Assembly (NCBI RefSeq): GCF_039555335.1
Contig: NC_092637.1
Location: 44,533,613 to 44,597,612, forward strand
Direction: 5' to 3'
From: Amphiura filiformis
Lineage: Eukaryota; Echinodermata; Ophiuroidea; Amphilepidida; Amphiuridae
DNA: 64,000 nt
Of this stretch, positions 1-11,391 are shown in pieces (positions within the stretch are counted from its first letter, which is position 1; each line of letters begins with the position of its first letter). A program made the position numbers and the translations under genes. The notes under the pieces were generated by a model that saw only the letters and a program-made list of their open reading frames with translations, did no database searches and had not been told where the DNA came from.

Positions 1-244
1 GTGAAGGATAATTCATTAACACTGAAAGTATCTTAGGTATTTTTGCAATGAAAAATGTGGCAAAAAAATGAGGAAAACAGCAGTAGTGATGACAAAAGTC
101 CCACCCTGATTCAAATTTATATACATGTAGCTAATTTCTTTACTATTGAGCTATTAAAATTTCATGTAAAATGTCAAATTTTGTCTTCAGCTTAAATACT
201 TGCAGACTATGAGCATATCTACATGTATGCTACTATAAACAAAG

Positions 245-565
245 CCTGCTCCCAACTCAACTCAAAAGTTGGTAACCATCCGAGTTACCATTTGCAATGA
301 TATTTCATCAAATTTACCCCCTTTTTCATGCAAAATCGAGGACAAAATTTGGCCAAAAACAACCACCTTTTTGTGGTTTTCAATGACTAGAATTTCAAAC
401 ACCCCTTTTCAATGACACTAAATATTGACATAAAATAACCACATTTCCCCAAGTACCCCTTTTGCCAATTTCACGGTCCTCGCTACTGGTAAAAGAATTA
501 CCCCTTTTCTGCACCATTTGGTAACTCTCATGGTTACCAACTTTTGTGTTGAGTTGTGGGCCGGG
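245..565. mobile_element. Foldback MITE with about 48-bp inverted termini
   Basis: The left arm reads GCTCCCAACTCAACTC then AAAGTTGGTAACCAT. The right arm reads ATGGTTACCAACTTTTGTG then TTGAGTTGTGGGC. These are inverted complements with a few mismatches. The interior carries T-rich blocks of the CCCCTTTT / CAATGAC type. No clear target duplication was found. Confidence 0.6.
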
Positions 566-913
566 AAGCAAAGGTGCTCAAAACTGAAATTTGATGATTT
601 TCCAAAATTTAATGAATGGGAATCAATCCAAAACCTATTTAATACGACCCAGTTTGGAAAGTTTTCAGTTGGTGTGTCTAGGCTATGGTAAACACACACA
701 ATAATGTTACACCTTATTACATGTAGCTTTTATTTCCTGTCTACCTACTTACGTTTAATTGAACAAACTATAATTCAAAGCCAATCAGAACACTATACTA
801 TATACTATAAATTTGAACACTATAACATCACATGAAATTGCTCACAATTACTGTATTACATCACATGAGTAAAATACTGCAAAAAGGCAACTTTAAAAAA
901 TACTTTTATAATA

Positions 914-1139
914 CCGTAAACGTTTGCCTAATGGCGCTATGGGCTCCCTTGACATAACATAAATTTTAGACACAAACTGAAAGTGCCCTGCCGTAAAATT
1001 CCCACCAGCAAATAAAGGCACAAAACCTTAATTCTTGTTGGGATTTCAGAGGAGGGAGCTCTCTATTTGCACATGAAATTTACTTATTTACCCCAAGGCA
1101 AAGGAGCCCCCAGGTGCGCCATTAGGCAAACGTTTACGG
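914..1139. mobile_element. MITE with 24-bp perfect TIRs
   Basis: Positions 914-937 and 1116-1139 are perfect inverted complements, starting CCGTAAACGTTTGCCTAATG. Homology continues imperfectly inward (GGGCTCCCTT versus AAGGAGCCCC), giving about 40-bp arms. The element is 226 bp and has no coding capacity. Confidence 0.75.
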
Positions 1140-1251
1140 CACTGCTATGATTTTTTTCTATGATGCATCACACTTGATTAAATTAAAATATGTTATTTGA
1201 GAGAACATTAACTTCTCTGCTCTTCTAAGCTGGCTTTATAGGAGCAAGATC

Positions 1252-1740
1252 TAAAGTCTGCACAAAAAGTAACTCAGCTGTTATAAATGCACCTATAGAT
1301 TCAGAACTAATAATTGTTTTCACAATATTTCAACATAGCGAGAAGAATGATTTATTTACACGCATTTTGATACCCCATTCGTCAAATGTTGTTCAATATT
1401 AACAACACAGTAGTGCTTTTACAGAAAAATACCCAAATTTAAAAGTTGCAGTTTACAGCGATCAATGGTTATAATGCCAGCACTGTAAACACGTAAAGCC
1501 CGCCATTATCTTCGCGCTTACTTCAAATCAATACAAATTACTGCAACTTTTAAATTGGGGTATTTTTCTTTCAAAACACTGCTGTATTGTCAATATTGAA
1601 CAAAATTGGACAAAAGGGGTATCAAAATGCGCGTAAATAAATCATCCTTCTTTTTATGTTGAAATATTGTGAAAACAGTTATTAGTTCTGAATCTTTAGG
1701 CATATTTATAACAGCTGAGTTACTTTTTGTGCAGACTTTA
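1252..1740. mobile_element. Long foldback element, about 200-bp arms
   Basis: The arms (about 1252-1455 and 1545-1740) are inverted copies of each other, with outer ends TAAAGTCTGCACAAAAAGT and ACTTTTTGTGCAGACTTTA. The loop of about 90 bp contains CAGCACTGTAAACACG. Divergence between the arms shows an old insertion. No open frame or certain target duplication is visible. Confidence 0.7.
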
Positions 1741-2206
1741 TATGGCTATATTTGTAGGAATTTTACAAGTGCCCTCCCCAAAATTTGACCCTGAAAACAT
1801 ACACCAGACCAATGCACCATCTGGGGTTCATTTGGTTCAAATATTGTTATAGCTTCACTCACTAAAAATGGGTGATGGGTCGATGTGCAGCCACCTTGAT
1901 CCTCGTTTTTCAATGACCCCCCTTTTTTGTTTTACTGAATGCCCTCTTCCAATGACCCCGTTTTTCTTTTCCTGTCACTAAAAGACCATTTTTTCAAGAA
2001 TTTTGGACACAGTTTAGACAACCACTCACCAAATTACCCATTTTTTCATTATTTTTCTTCAAAAAATATCAAATTTTGATGACTTGACTCAAAATTCCCT
2101 GTCTCACTGAAAGACCAGCTTTTTGGGTCTCTAGGCACTCATTGAAAGACCCCTGGTTTTGAACTGTCTGCACATGCATGCTCATCACTTCCAAAGTCAA
2201 GTGCAC

Positions 2207-2349
2207 CAGCGTTCGAAATAGGGCCGGTCAGCCGGCCACTGGCCGGTAACTTTTCTGACTGGCATCTAGTTGCCGCCCCGGCTGGCCGGTATCTTTTTAA
2301 AGTCAAGCCCGGCTGGCCTGCAACTTTTTGAGGCATATTTCGAACACTG
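2207..2349. mobile_element. hAT-type MITE, GGCCGG-interior variant
   Basis: The termini are CAGCGTTCGAAATAG and CATATTTCGAACACTG, flanked by a perfect 8-bp direct repeat AAGTGCAC (2199-2206 and 2350-2357). An 8-bp duplication with CAG...CTG ends is the hAT signature. The interior is a cluster of GGCCGG/CCGGCC motifs. It has the same ends as the elements at 14267 and 16715 but an unrelated interior. Confidence 0.85.
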
Positions 2350-2865
2350 AAGTGCACCCACCCCACCCCCGGCATTTTCAGACTCCTAGGTTTAGATTAG
2401 GGTATAATTTCAACTGGTATTTGTTTTTTCATTCTAAATAAGTCTGGAAAAAAATTTAGCAAAATTTGTGAACATTTTCCAGAATTCTGCCATTTTACCT
2501 TTTATGATGAACAGAAATAATTTCAAAGTCTATAAAACACTGTTATAGTCAAACTTAAAAATACAGAAATTAGTTTGAGCCTTAGACTCAACATTAGACT
2601 CAAAATAATTTCTTTATCTCAAATGGAATATCAAGTAATGTTCTATTTTTAAAAATTACTGTTTATCAATTTACTAAATTCCACACCAAGACAAACAGCC
2701 ATGAATACATTCTGGTGGCTAACTAAAATGTAAGAAATTCTTTACACACTTACTGTACAATGCACAGCAGGGACTGCCTTTTGAGGAGAGCCAGAGCAAT
2801 CGCTCTCTACTGCTCTCCTTAAATCTGATATAAGAGTGATATTTAGCTTTCCTTAGTTGACCATT

Positions 2866-4353
2866 GAGGTAGAAGAGGCCTTAAGACAAATGAAGGACAA
2901 CAAGGCACCAGGCATTGATGATGTTACAAGTGACATAATCAAAGCCGGGGGAGAAGAGGCAATACTACAGCTAACAAAACTTTACAATCAAATACTGGAA
3001 ACAAAGAAGATACCAAAGAAATGGAAAGAAGCTAAAATTATTTTACTTCACAAAAAGGAGGACAAGGCAGATATCAAAAACTACCGCCTAATCAGCCTTC
3101 TTTCTCATGTATACAAGATATTCACAAAAATCATCCAAAGCAGATTAAAAGCTACATTAGACCAAAATCAACCCAGAGAGCAAGCGGTTTTAGGGGAAGA
3201 TTCTCAACCACAGATCACCTACAGGCGATAAATCAACTGATTGAAAAATCAAATGAATACCAGCTTGATTTATGTCTTGGTTTTATAGATTACCAGAAAG
3301 CATTTGACTCCATAGAGCATACGGATATGTTTGATGTACTGAGGAAGAGCGGAATAAACGAAAACTACATCTGCATCCTAGAAGATATATACACAGATGC
3401 CATCGCCAAAATACACATAGATAATGATGTTTCCAAGGAGGTGAGAATAGAGAGAGGAGTGAGACAGGGAGATACATTATCACCAAAGATTTTCACAGCA
3501 GCACTGGAAGAGGTTTTCAAAAGTCTAACCTAGAGAGAAAAGGAATCAACATCGACGGGAGATGTTAACAGATCTTAGATTTGCAGATGACGTTGCACTA
3601 ACAACAACATCGGTGAAGGATATGGAAGACCAACTGAACAGCTTGTGCAAAGAAAGTATACATGTGGGACTACAAATGCACAAAGGAAAAACACAGTTTA
3701 TGACAAACTTTGAGACAAAAGAAACAATCACAATAGCAAATCACCCGATCAAGAAAGTTGACAACTATAAGTACCTAGGACAGACCTTGAGAATGGATAC
3801 CAACACAGCTGAAGAGATCCTAATCCGTGTAAAGGCAGGTTGGAGATGCTTTGGTATGCATAAAGAACTGTTGACAGATAAAAACATACCACTGTCACTG
3901 AGGCGAAGAGTTTATGACCAGTGTGTGCTAACAACTATGACCTATGGTGCAGAGACTTGGTCCACAACAAAAGAAATGGAACAGAAATTGGTAACAGCAC
4001 AGAGAGCTATGGAAAGGAAAATGCTCCACCTCTCATTGCGTGATAGAGTCAGACATACAGACATCAGAAAAGTAACCCAAGTCAAAGACATCTTGCAAAA
4101 GATTAAAGAAACTAAATGGAGATGGGCAGGTCACTTATCAAGAACTGACGATAACAGGTGGACGAAGAGACTTACAGAATGGCAGCCAAGGACTGGAAAG
4201 AGGAGAAGAGGAAGGCAAAAAAGACGATGGAGAGATGACATCACCACCTTCATGAGTACAACAGCTTGGGCATCAGCGGCTAGGAACAGAAGGAGATGGA
4301 AAATGCTGGAGGAGGGCTTCACACAGCAGTGGGTGAAACAGCCTGATGAGTGA
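2866..4353 (+). pseudogene. Reverse transcriptase ORF of the RTE LINE, frameshifted
   Basis: The encoded polymerase would make cDNA from LINE RNA at a nicked target. Visible RT blocks, in order, are KAPGIDDVTSDIIKAGG, a WKEAKIILLHKK block, FIDYQKAFDSI (first catalytic Asp), GVRQGDTLSP, and FADDVALT (catalytic Asp pair), followed by NYKYLGQTL. The C-terminal part carries YGAETW, KWRWAGHLSR and RGRQKRRWRDDI, typical of the RTE/BovB group. The reading frame changes near 3185 and again near 3530, so no full RT can be made. The endonuclease region is absent. Clade assignment rests on motif recognition and would need a tree. Confidence 0.85.
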
Positions 4354-4360
4354 GTGAGTG
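2866..4360 (+). mobile_element. 5'-truncated RTE-type LINE with 11-bp target duplication
   Basis: The insert is flanked by a perfect 11-bp direct repeat AGTTGACCATT (2855-2865 and 4361-4371). Its 3' end is the short tandem TGAGTGAGTGAG directly after the stop codon, as is usual for RTE-clade LINEs, which end in simple repeats instead of poly-A. It lacks the endonuclease and starts just before RT motif 1, a typical 5' truncation. Confidence 0.9.
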
Positions 4361-4479
4361 AGTTGACCATTCTCTCCTTACATTATTTTGTAAATGCTCT
4401 AAACAGCTCTCCTTGAAGGCTCCAGAAGAGCTATTTAATGCTCTCCTGCAAATTCCAAAAGACAGTCCCTGACAAAGTA

Positions 4480-4790
4480 ATATGTAACCTGTTACCACAA
4501 AATGAGCGTAAAGTCCCAAGTTGGTGGTTTCAACTTTCGAGACCTTACAGTTCTTGAGTTGATGTTCTTTGTTTGAAGACACCTGTACATGTAGTCAGTG
4601 GTATGTCCTTTGTGAATGAGGACATAATAATGTATTTAATTCTATCCCCATTCACAAATTTCAAGATTTCACTGCCAATACAGACGTTTTCATGCAAAGA
4701 ACATTAACACAACAGTCAGAATGTCTTAAACCTCCCAACTTGCGACTTTTGTCGTGGGAGCAGGTCACATATTGTAAAATTTCTGACAAA
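4480..4790. repeat. Palindromic repeat unit, uninterrupted copy
   Basis: The outer ends ATATGTAACCTGTTACCAC and GTGGGAGCAGGTCACATATT are imperfect inverted complements, with a second inverted pair around the TTTGTGAATGAGGACAT segment. The counterpart in arm B (27150-28170) is the same palindrome carrying two insertions, so this copy shows both empty sites. Confidence 0.65.
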
Positions 4791-5209
4791 ATTGAAAGTA
4801 AATTACCAAGAGATTTCTAGTTAATAAATTGTTAAAAATGTCTATTGGCAAATTTACTTCTGGATTAGCAAAATTCAAAATCTTTGATATCGTCCCAATT
4901 AGAGCATTTCAGGCTTTGTTATTAATGTGGTATTTTACGACAACAATGCACATCAGAATCATGTAAACAAATTTTAGAAGAAAAATGGACTTTTCAAGTT
5001 GAAATCCATACACTCTCTATGGAAGACATGACGTTAAAATTAAATCAATCTTCCACACACACAGTTAATTTCAAATGGAGTTACCTGCATGGGTGACTTC
5101 TTTTGAAATCTACACCCCTGTATGGGAGAATAAGGTTATGTCTTTAATAAGGAGTATATTCACCAATTAGAGCGAGTTCTTAGTTATGAGTGAATCCTAC
5201 AATAATGCT

Positions 5210-6073
5210 TTAATTGTCTTTAGAAAATTGAATGAGTGTGTCAACCATAGAAAAGAACTCGCTATGATCCGGTCTGATGACGCTATACTGGTAGCTTCTG
5301 CTCCCTGATGGCTCCTGCTGTGGGGCCTTCTCTGCTGAAGAAGCATACTGCCTCAATGCAGGATGGTAAACACCTGACGATGATGCAGCTTGGGCCTCAT
5401 TGAAATTAACAGCAAAAGCATCACTGTAAGGTCTGTGTAAGAGTTTTTTGCTAGAAGTAACTTGGGCTTCATTTGTGGTACTCAGAGATTCAGTGTCAAA
5501 CCTGGCTGTACGCTTTTGCTTGCCTCCATAGTTTTAGCAGCTACAGCGCCACTGTCGGGTCTATGTAAGAGTGTCCTATGTGGTCTTCTGTTGTTACCAT
5601 GACCAGTGCGTTTGATACCCAAGTGAACTTGCTTTTTATGCGCCCTCATATTACTGTAGTTGTTAAACGTTTTATCGCACATGTCACATTTATGTTTGCG
5701 CTGTCCCATGTGTACTTGCGTGTGCGCGTTCAGATCGCATTTCCAGCGGAATTTTTTGAAGCAGATATCGCACTTGAATCGCATTTCTTGGTGACGCAAC
5801 CTGTGGTTGTACAACTGTTGATTCGTACGGAAACATTCATTGCATTCGGGACATTTATTCGGCTTTTCCCCGGTGTGAATTGCTTCGTGCTCCCGAAGGA
5901 ACAGCTTAGTTTGGCAACCTTTCCCGCAGTGCATACAGACAAACTTGTACCCGGTATGGTGCTGCATGTGTACCTTCAAACAGGCGGGGCTGACAAGACG
6001 TTTTTTGCAAATATTACATTCAAATTGCTTCCCGTTCACATGCAATGATTCGTGTTCAAGAAGCCGTTTTCTC
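5210..6073 (-). pseudogene. Out-of-frame C-terminal zinc-finger segment of gene A
   Basis: This is the continuation of the gene A finger exon beyond a premature stop. Compared with gene B, one extra base lies in the stretch GGGAAAAGCGTTTTATGAGAG (minus strand, about 6075-6090; gene B has one base fewer), which shifts the frame just after CQYCGK. From about 6060 to 5516 an open frame still encodes six typical C2H2 fingers (FECNIC, FVCMHC, NKCPEC, FKCDIC and HKCDMC among them, one with the TGEKP linker). A second indel at about 5513-5516 (four A where B has five) moves the frame again, so the B-like tail down to the homologous stop at 5210-5212 is unreadable. Either the gene has decayed or the assembly has indel errors; raw reads would decide. 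Confidence 0.75.
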
Positions 6074-8970
6074 TCATAAAACGCTTTTCCCGCAGTATTG
6101 GCACATTGCTTTGCCTTGCGTGTGCATTTTCTTGTGTTTCTGAAGGCTTATTATGTTCTTGCAAACTTTGTCGCAAACATCACATTTTTTGCTTCCGGTA
6201 TGAGTTAGCATGTGTCGATCATAATGTGATTTTACGCTGAATGTTTGAAAACAAACTTGACATTGCAATGCAGTGCCATCGTGTACTTCCTTTTCATGCT
6301 TGCCTCGATCTCGAAAAAATGCAAACGATTTGTCACAATCGATACTCCTACAGGGGTACCTCGGGGGTAAATCCTTGGCCCTTTCACCGCCTTTCCCATC
6401 ATGAACTACCTTTCTATGTCTCTGCAGACTAAGGTTATTCTTGCACACTTTTTCGCAAATATCGCAAACGTTATCATCCGAATGAATCAGAATATGTCGT
6501 TCGTAGTGACTTTTAAACGGAAACGTTTTATCGCACTCTTCACATGTGTAAATTTCTTTCGCGACATCATGAGCGTCTATCTCATGCTGTTTTCGATCTT
6601 TCAAATATAGAAACGATTCCTTACAATCATTATTCCTGCACCGATACTTTAACGCCTCCGTCTCGTGAGCTGCCTGTTTGTGCCTCAGCAGACTCAGTTT
6701 ATTCTTACACACTTTGTCGCAGATATCGCAAATGTTTTCATCCGAATGAATCAACATATGACGTTCGTAGTGACTTTTAAACAAAAACGTTTTATCGCAC
6801 TCGTCACATGTTTGCAATACTTTCATGTCATCGTGAGCTTCTTTCTCATGCTGGGTTCGATCTTTTGCATGCGGAAATGATTCGTTGCAATCGTTATCCC
6901 TGCAATGATACTTAAACTCCTCTGTCTTGTGAGCTGCCCTTTTGTGCCTCAGCAAAGTCGCTTTAGTCTTGCACACTTTGTCGCAGATATCACAGACTTT
7001 ATCGTTTGAATGCATCCACATGTGTTGTTCGTAAACGCTTTTAAACGGAAACGTTTTATCACACTCTTCGCATTTATAATCTGCTCCTACCACGCCACCG
7101 TGAACTTCTCGCTCATGCTGGTTTCGATCTTTCTTATTCGGAAACGATTCGTTGCAATCTTTACTCCTGCAGAGATGCCGTAACGGCAACTCGACTATCT
7201 CGTGAGCCGCCCGTTGATGTCTCAGCAAACTCAGTTTATTTTTGCACACTTTGTTGCAGATTTCGCACACTTTATCGTCTGAATGAATCCACATGTGTTG
7301 TTTGTAGAAACTTTTAAATGGAAACGTTTTATCACACTCTTCGCATTTGTAAACTTGTCCTTTCAAATTCTTCTTTTTCCCAAATGTCTTCCTTCTCCTT
7401 TTGCTTCGTGTTGGTACATACTCCTCCTCATCCTCTTCGGCATCACTTTCGGATTCGTAAATGGATTCGTCAACATATTCCTCTTTTATGTCAATAACTT
7501 CTGGAGTCACAATTTGTTTTCGTTTCCTCCTAGGTCTTACCTTCCTTCCTTCCGTCTCACTTTCATCTTCTTTCATATCCATCATTTCCTGACTTTTAAT
7601 CCGACTTATCTTGACAACATAATCTACATCTGTCTTTGCCGCATCCCCGTTTCGATTTGCATCCTCATCCCCAAATTCCTCCATTTTCAACACACCCAAA
7701 TCATCCGTTGATAACCTCTCAATTTTCACTTCACATTCACGAACTGGCACCTCAACCAGGTCATCATCTTCGTCATCACCGCTGCGGTTCTGTCTCTCCC
7801 CGGCTTCATCTTTGTCAACGCTTTGGTCCGCATTAGGGTGCGCTATCGATATGTGCCGTATCAACCCTTGCATATTCTTATAAAGTTTATTGCACAATTT
7901 ACACTCCTGTATCCGAGTATGCGTTAACTTGTGACGCTTAAGGTGACTTGGCGCATGAAAAGATTTACTGCAGACGTTGCAATTCCACTTACCCGTCCAC
8001 CTCTTTCGGCTCTTTTTACCTTTCTTTGAGGGATTTTCGGTTTGCGTTTCCGCATTCTGAACTCCCTCGAGTCTGAATACCACAGTGTCATCAGTTGCTT
8101 CACAAAACATCTCAAGAGCGCTCTTACTTGCACCTACCCCACCACTATCATCACTTTGTCTGCTTTTCTGTTTCTTCGCCATAGCTTCCGCATGTTCACT
8201 CCTGTTGTGTATCAACAACGCCCCCGCATTCTTATAACTTTTTCGTTGAGCTTGCGTGTGTACTAATAACATGTGACGCTGATACAAAACTTTTTTCTGG
8301 AAAGTTTTCTTGCAGTGACCACATTCAAACACGTTTTTGTCATGGTATGTTTTCTCGTGATGGAGCAAGCTACTCTTCCGAAAGAATGTCATGGAGCAGA
8401 AAGGACTTCGACATCGATACATGTAATTTCTGATGTTATGAAACTGCTTCCGTCTACAAGAGATGTTTGGCCTTCTCTCAGATGCATGACCTTTCCCAGC
8501 ATCTGCTTCACTGTTCCCAATACTTTGACCATCATTGGAGGTGTGGGTTGTCCTGTTCTCTTCTGACAATGTCCCTTTGTTCCTCGATATACTTGCCTCT
8601 TCTTTATCTATAGAATCTTCATTGCTACAATTTGATCCATTCATTTCCCTGATTAACCCACTGTCAATCAATAATTCTGGACATTCTTTGACAACAGGTG
8701 TCTTTCCTGTCTTCTCGCCTTCACACTGAGTCCATGCATCTACCATCTTCACCTCATGACCCACAGTTGACCTCTGACCTAAACTTGACCTCTCTGTCTC
8801 TTTTGAAGACAGTTCCTTCAGATCTCCTTCATACTGACTCCAAGCATCCACCTTGTTGAATGAGGAGCAATCTGCCTGGTGTTGGCTCTTGATATGATCC
8901 TGCCAGTTGGCAAGGGCGCCCTCACAGAAAGAACAGCTCACCATGTGCCACTTGATATACTTGGATGCAG
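6074..8970 (-). CDS. Poly-C2H2 zinc-finger protein, gene A, finger exon (exon 2)
   Basis: Probable nuclear DNA-binding protein. The exon begins after a good acceptor (CTATTTTTCAG, minus strand) and joins exon 1 in phase 1, giving about 1350 residues up to a premature stop. In order: a degenerate N-terminal C2H2 finger (CSFC...H..H, about residue 398); acidic linker; two fingers near 570-625 and two near 713-770; a long acidic/basic linker with SUMO-type sites VKIE, LKME and IKEE and basic nuclear-signal-like RPRRKRK and TRSKRRRK; then, from about 926, four tandem three-finger modules (ECDKTF / CDICDKVCKN / C-x4-DC-x2-SF types) plus the start of a final eight-finger run. The regular module suggests expansion by unequal exchange. 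The target sequence is unknown. Gene B is its inverted paralogue. Confidence 0.85.
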
Positions 8971-9287
8971 CTGAAAAATAGGAAAGAATGAAGGAAGATA
9001 TAATGAGTGAGGTAAATTCATACATATTGGTGATGAGTTTTTAAACAAAAAATTAAAACATTTAAAAATGTTTAGAATTGGTGGTATAAAAAGTTACGGT
9101 TAATAACTGCGTATTTATACTTGTTTAATAGAGAAATTGGACAAATTCATGCACACGGGCTGGGTTGTTGATGTGCCTAATGCAGAAGCCCCCATTGGAC
9201 AAGCATCAATATTCAGCCCAAATACACTGACTTGTCTATTTCCTCTAACAGCAGGTAATACACAGTTTGTAACCCATTTCATACATT

Positions 9288-9803
9288 TAAGGGGGTACTA
9301 CACCCCTTGATAAATTTGTAACTATTTTTGCATTTTTCTCAAAAACTAATAAAACACTGGTAACAAAAGTTATGTATATTATAGGGGCAAGGAATCCAGT
9401 TACTACACTGGAATTTCAGTGACTCAAAACAAGTAGTTATTGATTTATTGATCAAATATTGGTTTTCCCTCATTTTTGACTGTAACTCCACAACTTTTGT
9501 CTGTGCTGAAATAAAATTTCCAGTGCAGTAGTTGTAGTCCTTGCCCCTATACTGTAAAAGTAAAAAAAAAAAAAAATCTCTTGAAAATAACCTTTTGCAT
9601 TAGGTTTCTATTGTATCAATATCAAAACCGCCAAATTTAATTCTCGCGCAATTGACAAAATCTTCAAAATCGCGAAAATGTCTTCTCGCGAAAATATTGA
9701 CTTTTACAGTAATATACATATCGTACTTGTCACCAATGCACTAATTTTTTGGGGGGGAAAAATGCAAAAATAGGCTCAAAATTGGCCAGGGGTGTACCAC
9801 CAT
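9288..9803. mobile_element. Foldback element in gene A intron
   Basis: The ends TTAAGGGGGTACTACACCCC and GGGGTGTACCACCATAAG are imperfect inverted complements. The arms also share TTTTGCATTTTTC / GAAAAATGCAAAA and AGTTATGTATATTATAGGGG / CCCCTAT...AATATACAT. The right arm is interrupted by the MITE at 9552-9709. Confidence 0.65.
9552..9709. mobile_element. Mariner-type MITE with TA duplication and readable empty site
   Basis: The ends CTGTAAAAGT and ACTTTTACAG are inverted complements bordered by TA (9550-9551 and 9710-9711). The left arm of the host palindrome shows the pre-insertion sequence (CCCCTATAATATACAT in reverse complement), so the TA duplication is proven from within the window. 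The interior is rich in CTCGCGAAAAT motifs. Confidence 0.85.
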
Positions 9804-11391
9804 AAGAGAGAAATCCTGCAATTTTTGCTATATTTTCACTCTCTCCTATAAATAAAGCTTGAAGAAAATTTAAAACCATATAAAAAGGTTGAAGTGTCAT
9901 GTATAACGTAAATATACAGGACCGTAGCCAGGATTTATTTTAGATGGTGGACCTTTTGACAAAAATTGTTCTAAAAAAGGCTGATTTGAATGTTTTTAAT
10001 ACAGAAAAAAAGATCACATTTTGTGAATTTTTCCTTCACATGGCCAAGGTGATGTGGGGGTGTGACCGGAAACATGGAATCAACTTTTATTAGCCTAAAA
10101 AAGCACACTGTTTGGAGTCCGGATTCTATTAAGTCTATTAAGTCTAATCTAGCCGTGTTCACATTGTCGGACATACGCCCCAGCGGAACTTGGTCAGCGC
10201 AAGTTGCTAGGAGTAGCAGTAGGCGGTACCAGTAGTACCGTAGTGGCAGTGTGAACAATAGTCAGCGTTCCGCCAGGCGTACGTCCAACAATTTACTCCT
10301 GACAAAAGAGAGTTGGGTGTAATCTCCATGTATGCTGCAATATGAATGCTACTACAGCTGGCACTCAGTTAGACTATGCCATAGTCGATTTTTGATAAAT
10401 AAAAATACGTTATTAATCATGATGAACGCATTCAGTTGAACTCGAATTTATACTGATATTTATTACATCAAATTACTAGTATAAAATGGTTATGAAAAAG
10501 TTTATATAATTATATTTGTGACAGTAAAAGTAAAGTATCGTGAGGCTTATATTATTGAATGCAACATATCATAATAGCATAACTGTAATGGCACTCCAAT
10601 ACTGAACAATTCTAATTTTAGAATCTGCCAGTTTATTACGATTTAAAATCGACTATGGACTTTCACTTTTAAGCAGAACTTTACCCCGGGACTCACACAC
10701 TGTCAATCATACTTGTTTATCACTAAAATCTAACCACAAGACTAAGCATGGTGGTACAATACGCGCTAGATGCATACGTTCATCCACCAGCACAAAAGCG
10801 CCGCATTCCCTAGATAGTTGTGTACCATGTATAGTTATAATGGTACCAGTACGCGTCGGGAGGATTTAAACAATAACGAGATCTGGGCGACCAATTACAA
10901 GCCAGATTCATTTTAAAGATGCATTACATCATCACAATTTTAGTTAGGCCAGAAATTGGCCTAACTCTCAAGGCAAAGTCAGTAGTCCACTTGGGAAGCT
11001 AACATACAGAGGGAGTACGGTGACTGAAAAGATGATCAGTTGTGAAAATCTATCAATTGTGCACAAATTATTTAAATCGGAGTTTTAAGCTTAAATGCAA
11101 TATCCAAAGTATGCACATTCATGACAATGGGCAAGTGGACTACGGAGTACTCAGTGTATGTTTGACCTTTTTTGGTCGGAAAAAGGTCACAGAAACACCG
11201 GAAATGGTAGCCGATGTTTACGCCAACTAAAAGTGAATGCTTGGTGGAACTGGCCGGCATAGTGCTAGGAGTAGGCTAGGTGTAGACATGCAGTATGAGT
11301 AGGGAAAATATTTGTGGAATTTTTATCAATGTAAGTCTACCGTGACATCGGGTGTAACTCAAAATGTGAACACAACTTTTATCTGCCCTAC

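Larger units (their letters stand above)
1..2549. other. Intergenic, repeat-rich, no gene seen
   Basis: I see no supportable gene here. The stretch holds three foldback elements (245-565, 914-1139, 1252-1740), a short TIR element at 2207-2349, and a degenerate repeat at about 1890-2198. That repeat consists of poly-T blocks separated by variants of CAATGACCCC and is the reverse complement of the family inserted at 26355-26799. The remainder is AT-rich unique-looking sequence. Confidence 0.7.
2768..4471. mobile_element. hAT-like element split by a LINE
   Basis: The ends CAGGGACTGCCTTTTG (2768) and CAAAAGACAGTCCCTG (to 4471) are inverted complements with one mismatch. The arms repeat GCTCTCC/GGAGAGC motifs. 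The LINE at 2866-4360 lies inside and is therefore younger. I did not find a clean 8-bp target duplication. The paralogous position in arm B lacks the element. Confidence 0.65.
8971..11391 (-). other. Intron of gene A
   Basis: The donor is GAAG|GTAGGG and the acceptor TTTTTCAG|CTGC (minus strand), phase 1, and both match gene B exactly in position. It holds a foldback element (about 9288-9803) with a nested TA-flanked MITE (9552-9709), a short imperfect foldback at about 10157-10292 (ACATACGCC ... GGCGTACGT), and another inverted pair around CATAGTCGAT (10375) and ATCGACTATGG (10663). No further gene is visible in it. Confidence 0.75.

Noticed and set aside
5578-8729. Plus-strand frames opposite gene A, and the matching minus-strand frames opposite gene B
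   Set aside because: They are antisense shadows of the zinc-finger exons, kept open by codon composition and present in both paralogues for that reason.
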